DNA from: Platynereis dumerilii
Lineage: Eukaryota; Annelida; Polychaeta; Phyllodocida; Nereididae
Length of the DNA stretch: 64,000 nt
Direction: 5' to 3'
Assembly: GCA_026936325.1 (NCBI GenBank)
Contig: JAPTHN010000023.1
Coordinates: 7,408,500-7,472,499, forward strand
Positions 57,801 to 64,000 of this stretch are shown piece by piece (the stretch's first letter is position 1; each line of letters starts with the position of its first letter). Below the pieces are notes generated by a model. The model did not search any database and was not told the origin of the DNA. It saw nothing but the letters and a program-made list of their open reading frames with translations. Made by a program: the position numbers and the translations under genes.

Positions 57801-60752
57801 GGGCCTTTTCACATTGAGCTTGCATATTTCGGCTCCCTTGGACACTTCCTGAGTGGATCTGGTGGACCTCAAATCTTAATTGATTCTGAAGTACTGGCTT
57901 CAGGATCTGTAAATGGTTTTCTCAATGGAAAACATTACAACAGGTTTGTCGAAATTTTCGCAGCTAGCTTATGTTTTAAGGCGCAAGATGATTAGTATTA
58001 ATTGTGCAGTGTGGTTTTATCACTGCAACTACTGCATGCAGTGATCTACTGTCACTTTTAGGCCCTCCCCTTTTCAATTTGCTGCCTCATCAGAAGCAAA
58101 CGTATTGCCTTGGGAAAATTATCCATAAATCAAAATCAAAAATCAAATCATTGTTCAGTCACTAAGCCAAACAAATTTTATTGGATGTGTTGAGATCTTA
58201 ATATAGTATGAAGCAGATTTAGACCATTGTGAGTCGTGGAGAGGAGCAGCTGCAGTAAATCTAATCCTTCTTGCAGTTTGCAAATCTACATGTTGTTCCC
58301 ATTAAAATGATAATTCCAGTTTAGCCCAATTCATCAATGCGAATTAGGCAATCAGTTGTTGTCCACCACCACTTTGATTATCATTAAGAATATTACACAT
58401 ATATAGATTTTGTGAGAGTGAAACTATAACTTCTAATTAGTTCAGTATATTTAGTTATTCATGTTCCAATACCTTTCAGATGTCGCAGACTTCACCCCCT
58501 TCTTGCAACTGCCTTTCAAGTGCTACATTTCCGGTCTTTCCTTAAGTCTGCCTCTCTTCCTGACTCGTTTTGGGACATGATTGACAACATGGCAGCAAAC
58601 CCAACCAAGGAAAGTGTAGAAGCTATGCAAACTTCACAGGAATTCCGTGAACTGAATAGACAGTATGAATCCTATGTAAAACTGACAATGGAAGGCAAAC
58701 ATGGTGCGACAGCAAAATATTGGATGCTTTATGTCAAATTGGTTCAAGTATTCCTACATTTCAGCCGAGCCTGTCGAACAAATGATTTGTCCCTCTTTGT
58801 CTACTCACTACGAGAAATGTGCTCTATGTTTTTCGCTACTCATAGGCCTAATTACGCACGCTGAATGGTCCGATACTATATGAATCTTTTAAACATTGAT
58901 CAGTTCCCCGGCGCCAGAGAGGCTTTAGAAAATGGAGCTCTCAGCATCAGAAGGACACCAAAGTCATTCTCTAGGACAGCAGTTGATCTGACGCTAGAGC
59001 AGACAGTGAACGCAGATGCCGCCTCCAAACTCACCGGAATTACTGCCTTTCGACAGTCATTCGCAGCCAGACAACGTTGGATGATGACAAGAACAGTGAG
59101 AAGCAGTGTAGTCAAAGATATAATGGAAATTGCAGGACTCAAACCATCAGCAGATGCATCGAAGGGAACATCGGCACATTCACAACTGAGTGCCTCGAAA
59201 ATCCCCAAAGATTTGAAAAACCGATTCCTCGAAAGAAGATACTGAACTTTGCTTCAGCCGACCAATCCCAAATTATCAAAATCAAGGATCAAAAGAGTGA
59301 ACAGATGAAATGCACTCGTGACATGTTTGGAAGGTTGCTGTACCTACACTCTAAGGAGAACATGGATTTGCAGCAAGTATTCTCATATCCCCTCACGCCA
59401 GTGCCCTTGGCTCTTGGCAATCCTGATGGCAGTATGAACAAGACTGACAAATCAAAACTCAGAAATTTGTTAGCAAGCAAAGCTCCAAGCGAAACTCCAC
59501 CTCATGTAGATATCACAATTGTTGATGGAGGATTTCTTCTTCATTCCCTTCTACCTGTGCCGTCCACCTATGGTGAATTATCAAGAAAGATTTTGGAAGT
59601 CCTATGTTCCAAGTCCCAAGATGTCCACCTTGTCTGTGACTCACATGTGACACCGTCCATCAAAGACATGGAAAAACAACGCCGTGGAGTTTCAAACTTG
59701 CAGTATGTCATATCAGGTAGACATCAAGTTAGGCCACCACAGTGGCAATCAGCACTGAGATCCCCATCATTTGTGTCGTCACTATTGGATTTCATGGTGA
59801 ATGATTGGAATGATGATCTCTACGTCAACTAGATTGGAAACCACAACATCTATTTTGATGTGAATGGCACAACTTACCTTTATCAAGTTCAACAAGGCAA
59901 GGTACAACGCTCAGAACAACCAGCCTTCAAAAATCACCGTCATGAAGCTGACACAAAGGTCATCTTTCACTTGCACAAGGTTGCTTTTGCCACGTCAATA
60001 GTAAGCATCAGGGCAGATGACACCGATATTTTCATAATGCTGCTATATCATGTATCAAAAGTGCAAGGACAACACTCTGTCTGGATGGAAGTTGGGCATG
60101 GTGGAAACAGACGACACATCAATATCTCGGTATTGGCACAAACACTCAACTCTGACACCACATCAGCACTGCCAGGGCTCCATGCAATAACGGGTACTGA
60201 TTATACCGCATCCTTCATGAACAAGGGCAAATTGAAACCATTTGAATTGATGTCAAAATATGACAAATTCAAGAAGGCACTTTCCCGACTTGGAGAAAAA
60301 GAGAAAGAATCACCCATTCCTGGAATAGAAGAATTTGTTTGCACTCTCTATGGCTGCCTCAACTGACGTCTGTGAATGGTGCACGCTTCCAAATATTCGA
60401 GAAGACTTATGCTCCAAAAGATGCCTCTCAGCCACTGGCAAAGATAAAGGGAACCAATCCATGCAACATGCCCCCGTGTCATAAAGTTCTTATGCAAAAG
60501 ATAAGACGGGCCAACTATGTAGCCGGAATGTGGAGAAGAGCTCATCTGGCACAACCAAATAAGTCAAACCCTGAAGACCATGGATGGAAGCTTGCTGATG
60601 ACCTCTATGAAGTAGAATGGTTTCGTGGCCCACAGTGTCCTGACTCTGTCACCACAATTCCAAATGAATGCGCTGATGATGATGACACTGATGATGATGA
60701 ACAGGAAAGTCTGTACGGATCAGATGAGTCTGAATCAGAAGCTGAAGATTAG
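54856..60752 (+). pseudogene. Academ-like transposase, multi-exon, decayed
   Basis: The first recognisable exon starts after TTTCTTTCAG (54,851) with MGSKFLRSDQAKQL and CLFCQRV; a LINE fragment interrupts it. It resumes near 55,958 with GGDRIKQAAMELGND and YHQSCKKSF (a Cys/His finger) to a donor at 56,992. Exon 57,372-57,943 and exon from 58,480 join in phase (GKHYN|RCRRLHPL). Family landmarks: AWDNFDENTETLSGRDTLHD, RTNDLSLFVYSLREMCS, SIRRTPKSFSRTAVDLTLEQ. The second half has nuclease-like acidic motifs: VDGGFLLHSL, HRHEADTKVIF, RADDTDIFIMLL, ITGTDYTASF. Defects: TGA where Trp is expected (58,861-58,863, NYAR*MVRYY), a frame change near 59,225-59,245, TAG at 59,830-59,832, and a frame change near 60,355-60,370. 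It ends in an acidic tail (DDDDTDDDEQESLYGSDESE). A 5' non-coding exon with donor CTGCAG|GTAAGC near 54,430 is possible. Confidence 0.75.
54952..55957 (-). mobile_element. 5'-truncated LINE inserted in the Academ-like transposase
   Basis: Minus frame from about 55,950 to 55,438 reads KNVLSVRSKRLLYF, SHLTYSICVWG, LQVQQNKAIRAL, HGYNTRHRNC and SFLSRAPSLWLQLPNTVKN: the C-terminal end of a CR1/L2-like ORF2. A 3' UTR of ~480 bp runs to the AT-rich junction near 54,955. It is related to 26,625-27,539. It separates the first zinc-finger half from the rest of the transposase. Exact borders and target duplication are uncertain. Confidence 0.8.
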
Positions 60753-61439
60753 ACTATGTTAAATGCGCATTTCATTGAATGACATGATCACCTGCAGACT
60801 ATGCCACAGACTAACTGATTATGCAATATAGGCCACAATGCAACAGACTGGTCATTTTGACTTTTATAACTTGTATGTTGCTTTATACCCAAAAGTTAGT
60901 GTTCTATATGTGACTACAGAGAACTGACCATTCCTGCCTCTCAAAGACAGCAGGACGTGTTCAGAATTGATGACAACGTGCCTTGCATGTTACCTTATTT
61001 GTAAGCATGACTTTTCTTGCTAAAGATTCCTAATGTAATTATGTACATATTTACTTTCGCACATTCAATGCATGTTCGTTGTGTTACCTGTTTTCTAAAA
61101 ATATATTATTGTAACACAAAGTTTGGGAGTGCAAATATAATGTATTTATACTTTCGATGCTACATTGTATACATGGCTACATTGTCGACAATGCCACATT
61201 GCATGCAAGTCTTCATGACTTATCATTTACATTGATAATACATTCATTAAAATATGTTCTTTTTTAAGATATTTGAAATTTATAGCAATTATCTATCTTA
61301 AAATAGTATATTCCCATTTAAAAATGCTATTTATGCACACAGCATGTGACTTTCATACACCACATTCATCAGTTATCTACAGCTCAGGGATATGGCAGTT
61401 ACAATTATAGCTTGGTTATCATATTGAAGAAGTTATTAG
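60753..61439. other. 3' untranslated/internal non-coding part of the Academ-like element
   Basis: AT-rich, no gene, between the end of the transposase frame and the inner edge of the right inverted repeat. Confidence 0.6.
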
Positions 61440-62324
61440 TGCTAGTTACCATGGCAACCAGGGTGTCATAACAATATGAAATTTAGTTCTAATTGCTCAA
61501 CAATTGAAATATATTTTTTTGTATCATTTTACTGTGGACAGTTTGGCTTAAAAGCTGGAAAATGGCCATTTTTTACATTTTTGTCTGTTGTTGCCATGGA
61601 AATGCATTTTTCAAATCTATACACAGCCAAAAGACCTTTAAAGTCTGTATTGTATCTTATCTATAAGATGATGTCATCATTTGTTTGAATGGCAGAGAGT
61701 AATTTTGTTAAAATTGGAAATTAAGTTGACGGAAACATCAAAATAACATGGTCGTAAATTGCCTTATTCTGGGCATGACATCTTGTTATTTAGGCATTCA
61801 TAACTTTATGACTTTTCAAGCTAACCAGCTAAAACTTACCACAAATTTTTGCCGACCCCTCAAGAACACTTGGTGAGAGTTGCAGTGCCCAGGGTATATA
61901 TCTGCTGGTACTACACAAACTTTCATAAACTGAAGTAGACAAACAGTATTCGTAATTTTTTCACATTTGTCCGCCATCTTGGATTTATGCAAATTAGCTT
62001 GTGAATTTGCATATTTTCGAAAAATATTATATTAGGTTGATAAAGACTAACTCCAGAGAGATGTCAGCGTTAGTAATTTTGATGAAGTTTGAATGAACTG
62101 TGTGTAGTTTACATCTAAATTTTGTGATATCCAATTTTTATGGCATTTTTGCTTAAAAGTGAAAATTGACGTTGCCATAGTTTTGGCAAATTTGCAAAAA
62201 ATCGTCCGCAAATTTTTAAAAAAAAGTTACATTTCTGAAAAGTAGAGAAAATTTGCTATTATACCAAATACGAAATTCTGATGAGAATCAAAAGTCAAAT
62301 AAAAGTGCTCTGGCTCTTGGACTA
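61440..62324 (-). repeat. Right terminal inverted repeat of the Academ-like element
   Basis: Inverse of 53,077-53,960, beginning inside at AGTTACCATGGCAACC and ending GGCTCTTGGACTA at 62,324. Confidence 0.88.
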
Positions 62325-62520
62325 ATTGTTAAGGTAGATGTTATACCCTTCGATGTTGATCTCGGCAGCTTCAATGGTGTAGCGCAGGGACTTCGGTTTA
62401 ACTTCAGTGATTGTGATAATATCAGGGCGTGGCTCAGAGGCATGAATTCTTGTTTTGAGTTCATCAAATTTATTAAGGAGGGAATCCGTGTTGGTGTACC
62501 AGATCACTAGAGGTTTGTTT
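62325..62520 (-). CDS. LINE ORF2 start: N-terminal endonuclease part
   Basis: Reads MIWYTNTDSLLNKFDELK, then PDIITITEVKPKS (endonuclease Asn and Glu motifs: N near the start, TE for metal binding) and EGYNIYLNN. It ends at the ATT target duplication of the Academ-like element and continues at 53,076. The junction is in frame once the insertion is removed. Confidence 0.88.
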
Positions 62521-62527
62521 AGGTCAT

Positions 62528-62917
62528 CTATTTTGTTTGTGCTGGAGTTTTTTTCTTGATGGTTTTCACGGTTTCCATTCCAAAGGGGCCTACAAACTTG
62601 AATAAAAAATCATCTTGTTTGTCTTTGTCCCCCACAGCTGCTCTTGCTTGGTCCATTAGTCGTTTTCGATTTTGTCTTGTCCTGGGTGGTAAGTCGTGTG
62701 ATATGGAAACTTCGAAGCTGGAGTCCTTTAGTTTATTTAGGTTCTTCATAACATTTTCCTTAGTGCGTTGGTCAGTTTTTACAAGCAGTGGTCTGGTGTG
62801 GTCCGGTTTCTTTTCACCCATCCTGATAGCTTCTCTGATGTCTTCTGCCGATATTTCGGGTGAGCATACTTTTAGTACTTGTACTGCCTGGTCTTTAGGT
62901 TCTTCGGGGTCGTGCAT
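62528..62917 (-). CDS. LINE ORF1 protein, C-terminal part
   Basis: 129 codons: ISAEDIREAIRMGEKKP, RPLLVKTDQRTKENVMKNLN, DLPPRTRQNRKRLMDQARAA. The spacing resembles the RRM-like and C-terminal domains of LINE ORF1 nucleic-acid-binding proteins. The frame stops just before ORF2, as usual for a two-ORF LINE. The N-terminal part upstream of 62,917 is not in an open frame and the LINE seems truncated near 63,000. Confidence 0.75.
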   Translation of the reverse strand: MHDPEEPKDQAVQVLKVCSPEISAEDIREAIRMGEKKPDHTRPLLVKTDQRTKENVMKNLNKLKDSSFEVSISHDLPPRTRQNRKRLMDQARAAVGDKDKQDDFLFKFVGPFGMETVKTIKKKTPAQTK

Positions 62918-62999
62918 CGATCGAAATTCATTCCGATTTTCTATTCTTACTATTAAATGGTTTCAGTTAGATACAAATTTGCAATTTCATAGATTTAAT

Positions 63000-63354
63000 A
63001 ATTAGATCTTCACATTATACAAAGTCAAAGTTATGTTTATTTTCAGTCCGATTCAGAATTAGAAAAACACAAGGCTGTGACTTTAGTTATAGCATTGGAA
63101 TTTCACCCATTTGAATTTTCTAAATTGCACATCATATCCCTTAAATTTCTTTAAATATGGGCTATACACAACAGGCTCACCTTTAAATGATAAATACTTG
63201 TTTTCTCCCTAATTTTCATTGCGGGATTCAGTCCTTAATTTGGAAGAAAAAAAATCAGAGTCACCAGCAAAAAGAGTTTTCATTTTATGTTGATATTTCA
63301 ATAGAAGTTTTCATTACTTAAATTAAATTGCCCAACATGATCAGCTCAACCAGC
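63000..63354. other. No gene recognised
   Basis: AT-rich flank right of the split LINE; nothing identifiable. Confidence 0.4.
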
Positions 63355-63490
63355 ACTTGGCGCGTATTTAGGGAGCTTTAGGGGGGGGGGGGATTGGTCC
63401 ATGTCCCCCCACAGCAAAAATTATGACGAAAAGCCGCGCGCCATGTATTGCCCCCATGTAATGCCCCCCCCCCAGGCCATTTCTAGATAC
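63355..63490. mobile_element. Degraded hAT-like MITE (inverse of 17,632-17,780)
   Basis: GGCGCGTATTTAGGGAG at the left and CATTTCTAGATACGCCCCTG at the right are diverged hAT-like ends, with G and C runs inside as in the 149-bp MITE at 17.6 kb. An additional ATACGCCACTG lies at 63,519-63,529. No clear 8-bp duplication. Confidence 0.55.
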
Positions 63491-63530
63491 GCCCCTGCCT
63501 GCTCTGCTGATCTACTGAATACGCCACTGT

Positions 63531-64000
63531 ATACAGAGATCACTAAAAACCGCCGCTACGTGGCATTCTTATCGACGTCGATTATTGCGCCAGCTGGGGA
63601 GTGTCTGGCGTACTGAAATGGTGACTGCTGAAAAATGTGAATGTCGTCTCAGAATTACTGTGCATTTTGAGATGCACAGCGGTCAGACACGATTGTAGCA
63701 CTGCGTATTGTAGGTAAGCATGTTCTAGAATCGGTATGGAATAATTGTAAGTCTTTTGGTAGTACAAAAATGGCCTGCTAGGTTCTGACGAGCGTGCAAA
63801 CGATTTACTAATTTTTCACAGAATCCAGACTGGGCTGAGCAGCTGAGTGAATCAGAGAATGACAAGAGATGAGTGTAAAATGGTAAATGACATCATTGAC
63901 ATGATGTGGTCGATGTGGATTTTACATGATGCATGACATCATTACATGTAATGGTCTTTGGTCAACATTTCTGTATTACTAATAGTCCATAACCAATAAC
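63531..64000. other. No gene recognised
   Basis: Short frames only. A CATGATG-rich stretch (63,898-63,955) has small inverted repeats. Confidence 0.4.

Larger units (their letters stand above)
53077..62324 (+). mobile_element. Academ-like DNA transposon, 9.2 kb, inserted in a LINE
   Basis: The termini are TAGTCCAAGAGCCAGAGCAC and its inverse, flanked by ATT on both sides (53,074-53,076 and 62,325-62,327). Removing the element and one ATT restores the LINE frame (YLNN joined to IDSDKGRG). Inverted ends are about 880 bp. The internal protein has a Cys/His-rich start and a nuclease-like end with XPG/FEN-type acidic motifs. An XPG-type nuclease and 3-4 bp target duplications are, to my knowledge, reported for the Academ superfamily, hence the name. 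The transposase is decayed and split by a LINE fragment, so this copy is not autonomous now. The near identity of the outer ~600 bp of the two ends suggests a moderate age. Confidence 0.8.

Noticed and set aside
53077-62324. Polinton-type element, because of long inverted ends and ~9 kb size
   Set aside because: The duplication is 3 bp, not 6, and there is no DNA polymerase, integrase or capsid gene; the protein fits an Academ-like transposase.

Overview
This window is animal nuclear DNA, AT-rich, with spliced genes, tRNA-derived SINEs, LINEs and many DNA transposons. The repeated word taggccta, the long-period satellites and the mix of Crypton, Academ-like, BEL/Pao, Helitron-like and hAT-like elements suggest a marine invertebrate, perhaps an echinoderm or other ambulacrarian. 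That assignment is inference. Nothing bacterial or viral was seen.

The window holds little host coding sequence. At 45.0-49.1 kb (minus strand) a nine-exon gene can be followed through consensus splice sites. It encodes a small protein-kinase-fold protein of about 357 residues whose catalytic residues are replaced, so it is a predicted pseudokinase. From about 10.7 to 44.5 kb lies a tandem array of at least three diverged copies of one multi-kilobase unit, carrying a small two-membrane-segment protein gene. One copy (14.8-16.6 kb) looks intact over the visible exons. A second (39.1-41.1 kb) is shortened. A third terminal exon stands alone at 11.8 kb, and the middle unit (27.7-33.7 kb) has lost all recognised exons.

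The rest is layered transposons. Because the host unit is repeated, several insertions can be dated against empty sites within the window itself. A 7.8-kb hAT-like element (18,624-26,394) has an exact 8-bp target duplication and holds a 6.5-kb insertion, which in turn contains a LINE with a 896-codon endonuclease/reverse transcriptase ORF. A related fold-back hAT (33,747-36,781) carries a 1.54-kb minisatellite-filled Helitron-like insertion placed exactly between A and T. A recent BEL/Pao LTR fossil sits in the 3' region of the shortened gene copy. At 49.9-63.0 kb a minus-strand LINE is split by a 9,248-bp Academ-like DNA transposon with ~0.88-kb inverted ends and a 3-bp target duplication. 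That transposon's multi-exon transposase, with an XPG/FEN-like nuclease half, is decayed and itself interrupted by another LINE fragment.

The left part (2.6-10 kb) holds a Tc1-like element whose two halves are inverted copies of the same end, a ~580-bp degenerate satellite, and a spliced Crypton-type tyrosine recombinase gene. The recombinase gene is flanked by two direct ~290-bp blocks, each enclosing a large perfect-looking hairpin of different sequence. This last arrangement is the most unusual structure I see in the window.
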